Assembly: GCA_947476045.1 (NCBI GenBank)
Contig: CANJNZ010000008.1
Coordinates: 1 to 64,000 of the forward strand
DNA from: Chthoniobacteraceae bacterium
Lineage (GTDB): Bacteria > Verrucomicrobiota > Verrucomicrobiia > Chthoniobacterales > Chthoniobacteraceae
Direction of reading: 5' to 3'
Length of the DNA: 64,000 bases
The translations under genes and the position numbers were made by a program. This document shows, one piece after another, positions 17,179-25,105 of this stretch (positions are counted from its first letter, which is position 1; every line of letters begins with the position of its first letter). The notes under the pieces are model-generated. The model did no database searches and was not told the origin of the DNA. It saw nothing but the letters and a program-made list of their open reading frames with translations.

Positions 17179-18395
17179 GCCAGCCGAACGAAGGACAAAA
17201 TCGTCTCGATTATCAGGAGACAGCGGACATCACCGAAGTCCACGCCAGCATACTGCGCGAACATGCAGAGCCCATTGCGGATTCCATGCCGATCCCTACA
17301 TGGCTCGGCGTGCTTTGTGCAGGTGTGCTTTGCTGGGCGGGAGTATATATCGGGGTGTTCCATGGTGGGTTTAGTTCCAAGATTTACAACGAATACGAGA
17401 GCGGCCCGGCGGCGTTTTTCCCGATACCTGGAGGTCAGCAGAAGGGTGGGGGAGAGACACCCGAGTTGCCTCTACTCGCTTACGGCGAGAAAGTTTACGG
17501 CAACCGCTGCGTCGCCTGCCATCAGGCGAGCGGTTTGGGCGGCAATGGCGTCCCTCCGCTCGACGGTTCGGAATGGGTGGATGGAGCAGAGTATGGCGAG
17601 AAGCGTATCGTCGCTTTGATTCTCAAGGGATTGCAGGGACCCGTGTCCGTGAAAGGCGCGACTTACAATGGACTCATGCCGAACTGGGATGGGCTGAAAG
17701 ATCGCGAAATCGCGGGCGTGATTACCTACATCCGTCAGGCTTGGGGCAACAAAGGCACTGGCGAGTTTACTGAAGCGCAAGTCAAGGCTGCGAAGAAAGA
17801 ATTCATGTCGCAGGCTGCCGCTTGGAAGGTCGAGCAAATCAAAAACATCCCGATCGATGCCAAGCTCGACGGTGGTTCTCCTGCCAAGGCAGATGCACCG
17901 AAAGATGCAGCGCCGGCAGCAGGTGCTCCAAAAGCAGACACCGCGAAGGACGCAGAGACCGCCCCCAGCGCTGGTTCGTATAATCTCAGTGCTTCAATCG
18001 CCGCTGGGAAAACCGTCTATCTGCAAAGCTGCATGGCTTGTCATCAAGCGACCGGCATGGGAGTGCCCGGAGCATTTCCTCCGCTGGGCGGCACTGAATA
18101 CGTGAACGGCGATCAGCGCCGCCTCGTGGCAATCGTGCTCAAGGGTATTCAGGGGGCAATCAAAGTGAACGGCACCGTTTACGCCACCGGGATGCCTAAT
18201 CCGGAACTCACTTTCCCGATTCTTAAAGACGACAAGAACGTTGCAGACGTGCTTAACTACGTGCGCAACAACTTCACCAACAAAAACGACGCCCCGATCA
18301 CACCGGAGTTTGTCGGCAAAGTCCGCAAGGAATTCGCTGATCACGCCGCGCAGTGGACGGAGCAGGAACTTCTCAATTTTCCGCCAGCCAAGTAA
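17175..18395 (+). CDS. Diheme cytochrome c, CcoP-like
   Basis: 406 residues: a cytoplasmic N-terminus, one transmembrane helix (about 43-62), then two class I cytochrome c domains with CVACHQ and CMACHQ heme sites and possible Met ligands in GLMPNW and TGMPNP. They are joined by an Ala/Pro/Lys/Asp-rich linker (about 228-265). This layout matches CcoP with one anchor. A near-ideal AAGGAGG precedes the ATG. The second domain is strikingly similar to the next gene, indicating a recent duplication. It is probably the electron relay between ACIII and the A-type oxidase. Confidence 0.82.
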   Translation: MSQPNEGQNRLDYQETADITEVHASILREHAEPIADSMPIPTWLGVLCAGVLCWAGVYIGVFHGGFSSKIYNEYESGPAAFFPIPGGQQKGGGETPELPLLAYGEKVYGNRCVACHQASGLGGNGVPPLDGSEWVDGAEYGEKRIVALILKGLQGPVSVKGATYNGLMPNWDGLKDREIAGVITYIRQAWGNKGTGEFTEAQVKAAKKEFMSQAAAWKVEQIKNIPIDAKLDGGSPAKADAPKDAAPAAGAPKADTAKDAETAPSAGSYNLSASIAAGKTVYLQSCMACHQATGMGVPGAFPPLGGTEYVNGDQRRLVAIVLKGIQGAIKVNGTVYATGMPNPELTFPILKDDKNVADVLNYVRNNFTNKNDAPITPEFVGKVRKEFADHAAQWTEQELLNFPPAK

Positions 18396-18413
18396 CGATA
18401 GACATTGCATGCC

Positions 18414-18899
18414 ATGAAATACATCGCACTCATCCTCGCATCACTCACCGCCGCCTCATTTGCAGAAGACATTAAAGCGTCAGCAGACCGTGGCAAAATG
18501 GTCTATATGCAAAGCTGCATGGCCTGTCATCAACTCACCGGGGCAGGTATTCCCGGAGCATTTCCACCGCTCGTCAAAACTGAATACGCGATTGGCGATG
18601 CACGCCGTGTTGTGGCTATCACGCTGAAGGGAATTTCAGGCGCTATCACTGTGGAAGGCAAAGTCTATGCGACTGGTATGCCGCAGCCGGATCTCACCTT
18701 CCCGATTCTCAAGGAAGACAAAAACGTTGCAGATGTGTTAAACTACGTGCGCACCAGTTTCGGCAATGATGTCAAAGAAGCCATCACGCCTGAGTTTGTT
18801 GCTGAAGTGCGCAAAGAATTTGCAGAACGCAAAACCCAGTGGACGGAGGCCGAGTTGAAGGCATTTCCCGCCAAAGCAGCCGCCACTGAAGCAAAGTAA
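18414..18899 (+). CDS. Secreted monoheme cytochrome c, duplicate of the preceding domain
   Basis: 161 residues from the ATG at 18414 (MKYIALILAS); the track start at 18405 uses TTG. A cleavable signal peptide ends near SFAED. A single class I heme site CMACHQLTG is followed by PGAFPPL and TGMPQPDLTFPILKEDKNVAD. The same blocks appear, almost word for word, in the C-terminal domain of the preceding diheme protein. As a soluble periplasmic cytochrome it could shuttle electrons to the oxidase encoded next. It lies 18 bases after the diheme gene. Confidence 0.82.
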   Translation: MKYIALILASLTAASFAEDIKASADRGKMVYMQSCMACHQLTGAGIPGAFPPLVKTEYAIGDARRVVAITLKGISGAITVEGKVYATGMPQPDLTFPILKEDKNVADVLNYVRTSFGNDVKEAITPEFVAEVRKEFAERKTQWTEAELKAFPAKAAATEAK

Positions 18900-18953
18900 A
18901 CTTTTAGTGCGCCAAAAGACCGGCGCGAATTGATTAAGAATATACAAAACTTT

Positions 18954-20900
18954 ATGGCCCACGCCGCAGACCACGAAAAAGACGCCCACGGCCACGACGA
19001 CCACGCGCACCACGACCCCGGCTTCTGGAAAAAGTGGGTGTTCACGACTGATCACAAAATGATCGGTATTCAGTATGCCGTCACCGGACTCGCATTCCTA
19101 CTTTTTGGTTTCGGTTTGATGATGGTCATGCGCTGGAGCATCGCCCACGGCGCGGCTCCACTGCCAAACGCGCTCGGCGGTATGTTGCACGCGTTCTTTG
19201 GGGATGATGTCTTCAAGTGGACCGAGGTCGTGAAAGACGGCGTCGTGACCGCCAAGGGTTGGGCGCTCACTCAGACCGGCTACAATGTTTTCGGTGCAAT
19301 GCACGGCACTATCATGGTGTTCTTTGGTATCGTGCCCATCGCCTTCGCTGGCTTCGGAAACTTCGTCATGCCGCTGCAAATCGGCGCGATTGATATGGCA
19401 TTTCCCCGGATCAACATGGCCAGCTTTTGGAGCTTCTTCATCAGCTGTATTTTCATGATTTGGAGCTTCTTCGTTCCGGGAAGTGCTGCGCAGTCCGGCT
19501 GGACCAACTATCCACCGCTCGCGGGTGCTGCAAATATGCCGGGCAGTCTTTCTGCCAGCGGTGAATTGCTCGGACACTGGACGAATGGTGGAACGCTCTG
19601 GCTGTTGGGCATGGTGTTCAATATCACCTCCTCGCTGCTCGGCTCGGTGAACTTCATCACCACGATTGTCCAGCTTCGTGCTCCGGGCATGACTTGGGGG
19701 CGTCTGCCGTTTTTCTGCTGGGCACAGTTCATCACCGCCTACTTGCTGCTCCTCGCTTTCCCTCCGCTGGAATCTGCCGCAGTCATGAACCTCTTTGACC
19801 GTGTATTCGGTTCGAGCTTCTTCATGCCGTCTGGTCTGAATATCACGCTCATTCACGATGCGGCGGGAAATGTTCCGACGTATTCCGGCGGTGGTTCACC
19901 GATTTTGTGGCAGCATCTCTTCTGGTTCCTCGCGCATCCGGAGGTGTATGTGCTCATCCTGCCTGGCATTGGCATGATTACCGAGATCATCGCATGCAAC
20001 ACCCGTAAGCCGATATGGGGCTACAAAGCCATGGTGGGTGCCATCTTCGTCCTCGCGTTCCTGTCCTTCATCGTGTGGGCGCACCACATGTATATGACGG
20101 GCATGGGCCCGAAAGTGTCCGCGTTTTTCCAGACCACCACGATCCTGATTTCGGTGCCTTCGGTCATCCTGCTCACTGCGTTGCTACTTTCGCTGTGGGG
20201 AGGTTCGATTCGATTCAACACGCCGATGCTTTTCGCCACCGCCTTCCTGCCGATGTTTGGTATCGGCGGTCTCACCGGCATCCCGCTCGCGTTTAACGCC
20301 GTGGATCTATACATGCATGACACCTACTATGTGATCGCGCATTTCCACTACGTGATCGCGCCGGGCACCATCTTCGCCATCTTCGCCGGGGTCTATCACT
20401 GGTATCCCAAGGCGACCGGAAGGATGATGAGTGAGTTTCTTGGAAAACTGCATTTCTGGGGATCCCTCATTGCTATCAACTGCTTGTTCGCGCCGATGTT
20501 TATTCAGGGCATGGCTGGTATGCATCGCCGCTGGTATGATGGCGGAGCGGCGGCGTATGTCTCCACGGTTGGACAAAACATGGTGGACTGGAACATCACT
20601 ATCTCCAAAGCCGCATGGTGGCTTGGAGCCATCCAACTCATCTTCGTATTCAACTTCTGCTGGAGCATGATTCGCGGCAGGAAAGTGCCGAGCGATAACC
20701 CATGGCACGCCACGACTCTTGAATGGGATACGCCGACACCACCGCCGCACGGCAACTTCATCAAGGACATCGTCGTCTATCGCGGCCCTTACGAATACAG
20801 CGTCCCCGGTGCGGACAAGGACTACTCGCCGCAATCCGAGCCACCAACCAACACGCCACCGCCAGCTCACGCGCCCGTTGCGGCACCTGCGCACGCCTGA
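18954..20900 (+). CDS. ctaD: Cytochrome c oxidase subunit I, A-type
   Basis: 648 residues from the ATG at 18954 (MAHAADHEKD); the track start at 18930 is TTG. A His/Asp-rich leader (HGHDDHAHHD) precedes about twelve or more transmembrane helices. Catalytic features are present: HPEVY with the cross-linking Tyr, VWAHHMY with the CuB His pair, and HDTYYVIAHFHYV with the heme a and a3 ligands. D-channel residues are kept in GAIDMAFPRIN. The K-channel region reads SVPSVILLTA where canonical enzymes have AVPTGIKVFS, so the lysine is Leu. It reduces oxygen to water in the membrane. It starts the oxidase part of the operon (I-III-IV-x-x-II). Confidence 0.93.
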   Translation: MAHAADHEKDAHGHDDHAHHDPGFWKKWVFTTDHKMIGIQYAVTGLAFLLFGFGLMMVMRWSIAHGAAPLPNALGGMLHAFFGDDVFKWTEVVKDGVVTAKGWALTQTGYNVFGAMHGTIMVFFGIVPIAFAGFGNFVMPLQIGAIDMAFPRINMASFWSFFISCIFMIWSFFVPGSAAQSGWTNYPPLAGAANMPGSLSASGELLGHWTNGGTLWLLGMVFNITSSLLGSVNFITTIVQLRAPGMTWGRLPFFCWAQFITAYLLLLAFPPLESAAVMNLFDRVFGSSFFMPSGLNITLIHDAAGNVPTYSGGGSPILWQHLFWFLAHPEVYVLILPGIGMITEIIACNTRKPIWGYKAMVGAIFVLAFLSFIVWAHHMYMTGMGPKVSAFFQTTTILISVPSVILLTALLLSLWGGSIRFNTPMLFATAFLPMFGIGGLTGIPLAFNAVDLYMHDTYYVIAHFHYVIAPGTIFAIFAGVYHWYPKATGRMMSEFLGKLHFWGSLIAINCLFAPMFIQGMAGMHRRWYDGGAAAYVSTVGQNMVDWNITISKAAWWLGAIQLIFVFNFCWSMIRGRKVPSDNPWHATTLEWDTPTPPPHGNFIKDIVVYRGPYEYSVPGADKDYSPQSEPPTNTPPPAHAPVAAPAHA

Positions 20901-20918
20901 AGAGACATCATTTAGAAC

Positions 20919-22100
20919 ATGGAAATTCCATATACAGTCCGGCCCCGTCCCGATACGGGCCTCAGTAATCCGAAACTCGGCATCTGGCTCTTCCTCGCAT
21001 CGGAAGTGATGCTCTTCGGCGGCCTATTTGCAGGCTACATTTTTATGCGCCTCGGCGCAGAACCTTGGATGTGGCCTCACGGCTGGCTGAACGTTCCAGT
21101 CGGCACATTCAACACATTTGTCCTGATCGCCTCCTCGGTCACCGTCATCCTTTCATGGGAGTCGCTCAAGATGCGGAAATACAAGGCATTCCGCTCCTGG
21201 CTTGCCGCGACATGGATTTGTGGTTTTGCCTTCCTCACCATTAAACTGTCATACGAGTGGCCTGCCAAATTTCACCACTTCGGTGCTTATGTTCAAAAAG
21301 GCGCAGCCCATAAATACGAAGCCATTCTCGGCAACGAAAATCAGGGGGACGTAAAGGGTCACGAGGCGCGAAAAGGTTATCCACGCCTTTTCATTGGCGG
21401 CCACCTCGACACAGAGACCGACAAATTCGCCATGGCTTCGGCAGGTGTTCCGTATGTTCAGGAAGCGGCGCTTGATGGCGTTCTCGCAATCGGGAAAGAC
21501 GAAAACAATCCAGCCAAACTGGCTAATCTGCTCAAAATCAAGGACGCGATGCTCAAGAAGCTTGTGGTGCGTGACGAAGACATCGCGGCGCTGAAGGCAC
21601 CAAATTTGGACCCGCAGAAAAAGGCGACAATCCTCCACAGGATGAACACCATCAGCATCCATGCCGTGGATGCCGAGAACGCCAAGCCCTATGATCCCGA
21701 TAATGACAAGGCACACTTCATGCCCCGTGGTCAGATCGTCATTTCGGAACTCGGCCTGAAGGACAACCCTAACGTCCATGCTGTGAAAAATGCGGAGACT
21801 GGAAAAGAAGATCAGCATTTCATCGTTGATAAACGCGATTTGGTTGCCGGTCACGGGCCACTCATTCCGAAGCTGAATACCTACCTCGCCACCTATTTCA
21901 TGATTACAGGACTGCACGGACTGCACGTTCTCGGCGGCTGCTTGGTTTTCATCTACTTCTGGCTGCCCATCAAAGGCGGCGCGAAGCTTTTCCATACGAA
22001 CCACCAGCAGCTCTGCAACCGCATCGAGGTTTCCGGCCTCTTCTGGCATCTCGTTGACCTTATCTGGATCTTCGTATTCCCGATCTTCTACTTGCTGTAA
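20919..22100 (+). CDS. ctaE: Cytochrome c oxidase subunit III with large internal insertion
   Basis: 393 residues, about twice the usual length of bacterial subunit III. The N-terminal helices (GIWLFLASEVMLFGGLFAGYI, then SSVTVILSWESLKMRKY) and the C-terminal block (TYFMITGLHGLHVLGG, then VSGLFWHLVDLIWIFVFPIFY) are canonical. Between about residues 125 and 318 is a soluble, charged insertion (for example KGYPRLFIGGHLDTETDK and VDAENAKPYDPDNDK) with no recognised domain. From the flanking helices it should face one side of the membrane near the quaternary interface. The reading is continuous, so this is an insertion and not a fusion artefact. Confidence 0.88.
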   Translation: MEIPYTVRPRPDTGLSNPKLGIWLFLASEVMLFGGLFAGYIFMRLGAEPWMWPHGWLNVPVGTFNTFVLIASSVTVILSWESLKMRKYKAFRSWLAATWICGFAFLTIKLSYEWPAKFHHFGAYVQKGAAHKYEAILGNENQGDVKGHEARKGYPRLFIGGHLDTETDKFAMASAGVPYVQEAALDGVLAIGKDENNPAKLANLLKIKDAMLKKLVVRDEDIAALKAPNLDPQKKATILHRMNTISIHAVDAENAKPYDPDNDKAHFMPRGQIVISELGLKDNPNVHAVKNAETGKEDQHFIVDKRDLVAGHGPLIPKLNTYLATYFMITGLHGLHVLGGCLVFIYFWLPIKGGAKLFHTNHQQLCNRIEVSGLFWHLVDLIWIFVFPIFYLL

Positions 22101-22102
22101 CC

Positions 22103-22531
22103 ATGTCCGAACACACCGCCACAAAACCCACTGAGACTCACGGCCATGCACACGATGAGCATTCTCACGAAGAGCACCACGGCTCCATGCTCAGCCATGT
22201 GAAGCCCTACCTCATCATTGGGGCAGCCTTGTTCGTGTTCACGCTCATCACCGTTGGTCTTTCCTATTTCGACTTTGCGGAATACTCACTCTTCCGCAAA
22301 CTTTTCGGCATCATTGGCGTCCACGGAATGGGTATCAACATCACCGTTGGCCTTATCGTCGCAACTTTCAAAGTCTGCCTCGTCGGCGCGTGGTTCATGC
22401 ACTTGAAGCAGGAGGGCAGCACCATTTGGAAGCCACTCGGGCTAACACTCTTCTTCTGCTTTTGCCTGCTCATGCTATTTCTGCTGGCTCACTCGGATCC
22501 AATCCCAAGCACTTCATTCACACAGCACTAA
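22103..22531 (+). CDS. ctaF: Cytochrome c oxidase subunit IV family protein
   Basis: 142 residues with a His-rich N-terminal tail (HGHAHDEHSHEEHHG) and three transmembrane helices. The FKVCLVGAWFMHLKQEG motif is typical of bacterial subunit IV (prokaryotic COX4). It is a small structural subunit of the oxidase. It starts two bases after subunit III ends. The His-rich leader might bind copper or other metals, which is an inference. Confidence 0.88.
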   Translation: MSEHTATKPTETHGHAHDEHSHEEHHGSMLSHVKPYLIIGAALFVFTLITVGLSYFDFAEYSLFRKLFGIIGVHGMGINITVGLIVATFKVCLVGAWFMHLKQEGSTIWKPLGLTLFFCFCLLMLFLLAHSDPIPSTSFTQH

Positions 22532-22537
22532 ACCACC

Positions 22538-22723
22538 GTGTCGCTGAAAATCTTCCACATCTGCTTCATCATCCTCAGCACGCTGCTTTGCGCAGGCGTC
22601 TCATGGTGGTGCTTTGACAATGATGTGACGCCGCAGTTCAGCTACGCCTTCGCTGTCGCCGCAGGGATGCTTCCAATCTACGGCATTTGGTTCCTGAAAA
22701 AAACACGCAGCCTCACTCTATGA
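22538..22723 (+). CDS. Small membrane protein of the oxidase operon, unknown
   Basis: 61 residues from a GTG start, with two predicted transmembrane helices (about 4-22 and 34-52) around an SWWCFDNDVTPQ loop. There is no recognised family. It sits six bases after subunit IV, and its stop overlaps the next ATG (ATGA), so translation coupling argues it is real. It could be a small oxidase or assembly subunit. Confidence 0.65.
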   Translation: MSLKIFHICFIILSTLLCAGVSWWCFDNDVTPQFSYAFAVAAGMLPIYGIWFLKKTRSLTL

Positions 22724-22929
22724 GCGCCCGTCTTGTCATCACAGCAGCGCTCGCTGCGGCATTTTCCACCAACGCAAATGCGTGTGCAGTCTGCATGGGA
22801 AGCGACGACGCCAAGACCGCCTACGCTTCCAACTCCGTTCTTTGGTGCCTGCTTGCGCTGGTTGGGTTTATTTTCATCGCAACCGGAGCCACCGCCTATT
22901 TTCTCTGGCACCACAATCGCCTCAAATGA
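22720..22929 (+). CDS. Small exported/membrane protein with CXXC motif, unknown
   Basis: 69 residues from the ATG at 22720, overlapping the previous stop. A signal-like N-terminus ends at NANAC, followed by CAVCMGSDDAKTAY and a C-terminal transmembrane helix (about 40-62). The CAVC pair near the membrane surface could bind metal or heme or undergo thiol chemistry, for example in copper delivery to CuA. It lacks the His of a heme site. It overlaps the subunit II start by four bases, suggesting a role linked to that subunit. Confidence 0.68.
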   Translation: MSARLVITAALAAAFSTNANACAVCMGSDDAKTAYASNSVLWCLLALVGFIFIATGATAYFLWHHNRLK

Positions 22930-23816
22930 CGAACACCATTATGCTCGCAGCACTGTCTGACTACTTCGATCTGAACAAACTCATGGGGATGCTCCCCAAT
23001 GCCTCGGAGCACGGCAAGGAGATCGACCACATGCTGAACTTCTGCCACTGGTTCATGCTGATCCTATTCGTGGGCTGGTCGTGCTACTTCCTCTACACGA
23101 TCTTCCGCTTCCACCAGTCCCGCAATCCAAAGGCCGACTATCACGGTGTTCGCAATCACGTTTCCACACACATCGAAGTCAGTGTTGTCATTATCGAAGC
23201 CATCATCCTGCTCGGTTTCGGGCTTCCGCTCTGGGGCAAGCGCGTGAATGAAATTCCGCAGGGTGAAAAAACCGACGCGCTGAAGATTCGCGCCATTGGT
23301 TATCAGTTCGGATGGCGCGTGCATTACGCCGGACCGGATGGGAAATTCGGACGTCAAAATACTCGCTTCATCAAGGCGGGCATGAACGATCTCGGTCTCG
23401 ATCCCGAAGACGAAGCAGGCAAGGACGACGCAGTCGTTACTAGCGACATGCACCTCGTCCTCAACAAGGCCACCGTTGTCCGCGTCAGTTCGCTGGATGT
23501 CATCCACGGCTTCGCGCTTCACCAGATGCGCATCCAGCAGGATGCCACACCGGGCACCGAGGCGCCGCAGTGGTTCCGCCCAATTGAAAAGGGAAACTGG
23601 CAAATCATCTGCGCTCAGCTTTGCGGCACCGGTCATCCCGGAATGGTCGCGACCTACAGCGTCGAGGATCAGAAGGATTTCGACGAGTGGTATGCCAGCC
23701 AGCGCGAACTCACACAAAGCAAACTCAAGTCGTATTCGGAAGAGTTGAAGGCCCAGAAGGAAAAGGCCGCTGCTGAGCAAAAAGAGCACGCTGCCGAGCA
23801 CGTAGAAAAACCGTAG
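22926..23816 (+). CDS. ctaC: Cytochrome c oxidase subunit II (CuA)
   Basis: 296 residues from the ATG at 22926 (MTNTIMLAAL); upstream track residues are out of context. Two transmembrane helices (about 37-60 and 80-100) precede a cupredoxin domain with the CuA ligands: His in SLDVIHGFALHQM and CAQLCGTGHPGM (two Cys, His, Met). There is no fused cytochrome c domain, so the separate cytochromes upstream must feed CuA. The C-terminus is a charged coiled-coil-like tail (SEELKAQKEKAAAEQKEHA). Placing subunit II after III and IV is unusual, since it commonly precedes subunit I. Confidence 0.92.
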   Translation: MTNTIMLAALSDYFDLNKLMGMLPNASEHGKEIDHMLNFCHWFMLILFVGWSCYFLYTIFRFHQSRNPKADYHGVRNHVSTHIEVSVVIIEAIILLGFGLPLWGKRVNEIPQGEKTDALKIRAIGYQFGWRVHYAGPDGKFGRQNTRFIKAGMNDLGLDPEDEAGKDDAVVTSDMHLVLNKATVVRVSSLDVIHGFALHQMRIQQDATPGTEAPQWFRPIEKGNWQIICAQLCGTGHPGMVATYSVEDQKDFDEWYASQRELTQSKLKSYSEELKAQKEKAAAEQKEHAAEHVEKP

Positions 23817-23824
23817 CACCACCA

Positions 23825-23891
23825 AGCTCTGCGTCTTTTTTCAGTGAAACAGAGCTGCGCTCCGTTTGAGCGCTTAGCTTTATCATAAAGC
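23825..23891. other. Hairpins between the oxidase genes and ctaA
   Basis: AGCTCTG (23825-23831) pairs with CAGAGCT (23850-23856), and GCTTTAT-C-ATAAAGC (23877-23891) is a near-perfect palindrome. Together they may attenuate transcription or mark a new promoter before ctaA; there is no clear T-tract. Confidence 0.35.
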
Positions 23892-23959
23892 GTCATTTTA
23901 TGAATGACCAAACAACTGCCTTCCCGTGAGGATTTCGGCAGCTAAAGTCCGCAACTTCT

Positions 23960-25099
23960 ATGGAAACGCCAACAAACAATCTCTGGCTCCCGCGCCTCGC
24001 GAAACTCTGCGTCCTCGCAACGCTCCTGCTCATTCTCGTTGGCGCGATAGTCACCACCAGCGGCTCCGGCATGGCCATCGCCACGGCACCGCACGCACCG
24101 GATGGCGCGCTCAATCCAGCGGGATGGACTACGGAGTTTGCAAAGACCGTTGAACACGGACACCGCTTGCTCGCCATCACCGTCGCCACGCTCACCGCGA
24201 TTCTCTGCGCGTGGTTTTGGTGGGAATGGCTCGGCCTTGCCATCGCATTCGTAGTCATCGGAATCGCTGGGCCGCTGGGGCACTCGCTTGGTCTGGATGG
24301 AAATGCACTGGCGCATTTCCGTTACTGGCCCGCAGCCGCAGTCTTCGTCATTATCGCCATCGTGCGGGCAAAAAAAAGCGGGCACCCGATCACTGCCAAT
24401 CACTGGCTGGTGCTCGTCGCCTTTGTCGCAGTCTGTGCACAGGCTGTATTTGGTTCGCTGAGAGTTTCCCTGGAAACGGCAGGCAGTATTGCGGCAGCCA
24501 CAAACCTTCGCACCTTCCACGGCGTTTTTGCTCAGGCTTTCCTCGCGTTGATGGTCGTCATCGCTGTGCGTCTCTGCCCGACTTGGGGTGAAATCTGCGC
24601 GCGTCATCCACACGCTAAGCTCTCGAAGTTTCACCGCATGGCGATTGCAGCGCAGTTGCTCTATTTTGCACAGCTCGCTTGCGCGGCATATCTCCGCCAT
24701 CGCAATCTCGGCCTACTGATTCCTTCGTGGCCATCCGCGCAAGCGACTGGAGGTCTTTGGCCAGACTCATGGGCCACTGGTGATGGCGCGCTTCGCCACC
24801 AGTTGATGATTCATTTTCTCCACACGCGCATCCTCCCGATTTTGCTCACGGGTCACATCATCGGGATGAGCATCGGGATCATAAAGCAGGCCAAGGGCGA
24901 GACGTTCCTCACGACTCCGGCAAAGGCGTTGCTCACGATGATCGTGCTGCAATTCATCCTCGGTGTCCTCGTCATCTGGCGCGGTCGCCAGTCGCACATC
25001 ACGAACACCCACGTCATCGTCGGCGCGCTCATCTGCGCCACCATCGCCATGCTCGCCGCACGCACAAGCCGGCCCGGCACGCAGACGGTCGCTGCATAA
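23960..25099 (+). CDS. ctaA: Heme A synthase (CtaA/COX15 family)
   Basis: 379 residues, about eight transmembrane helices. Converts heme O to heme A for the A-type oxidase upstream. Family marks include GAIVTTSGSGMA near the N-terminus, EHGHRLLA and FHGVFAQAF in the first half, and IHFLHTRILPILL and NTHVIVGA in the second half; these supply the four heme-ligand histidines and the conserved Glu. It starts 143 bases after subunit II and is followed by ctaB with six bases between, which fits a heme A branch serving the oxidase. Confidence 0.9.
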   Translation: METPTNNLWLPRLAKLCVLATLLLILVGAIVTTSGSGMAIATAPHAPDGALNPAGWTTEFAKTVEHGHRLLAITVATLTAILCAWFWWEWLGLAIAFVVIGIAGPLGHSLGLDGNALAHFRYWPAAAVFVIIAIVRAKKSGHPITANHWLVLVAFVAVCAQAVFGSLRVSLETAGSIAAATNLRTFHGVFAQAFLALMVVIAVRLCPTWGEICARHPHAKLSKFHRMAIAAQLLYFAQLACAAYLRHRNLGLLIPSWPSAQATGGLWPDSWATGDGALRHQLMIHFLHTRILPILLTGHIIGMSIGIIKQAKGETFLTTPAKALLTMIVLQFILGVLVIWRGRQSHITNTHVIVGALICATIAMLAARTSRPGTQTVAA

Positions 25100-25105
25100 A
25101 TCACC

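Noticed and set aside
21249-22151. 300-residue minus-strand ORF opposite subunit III
   Set aside because: Considered because subunit III has an unusual insertion there, but the plus frame stays open and ends in canonical subunit III helices, so the minus ORF is a shadow.
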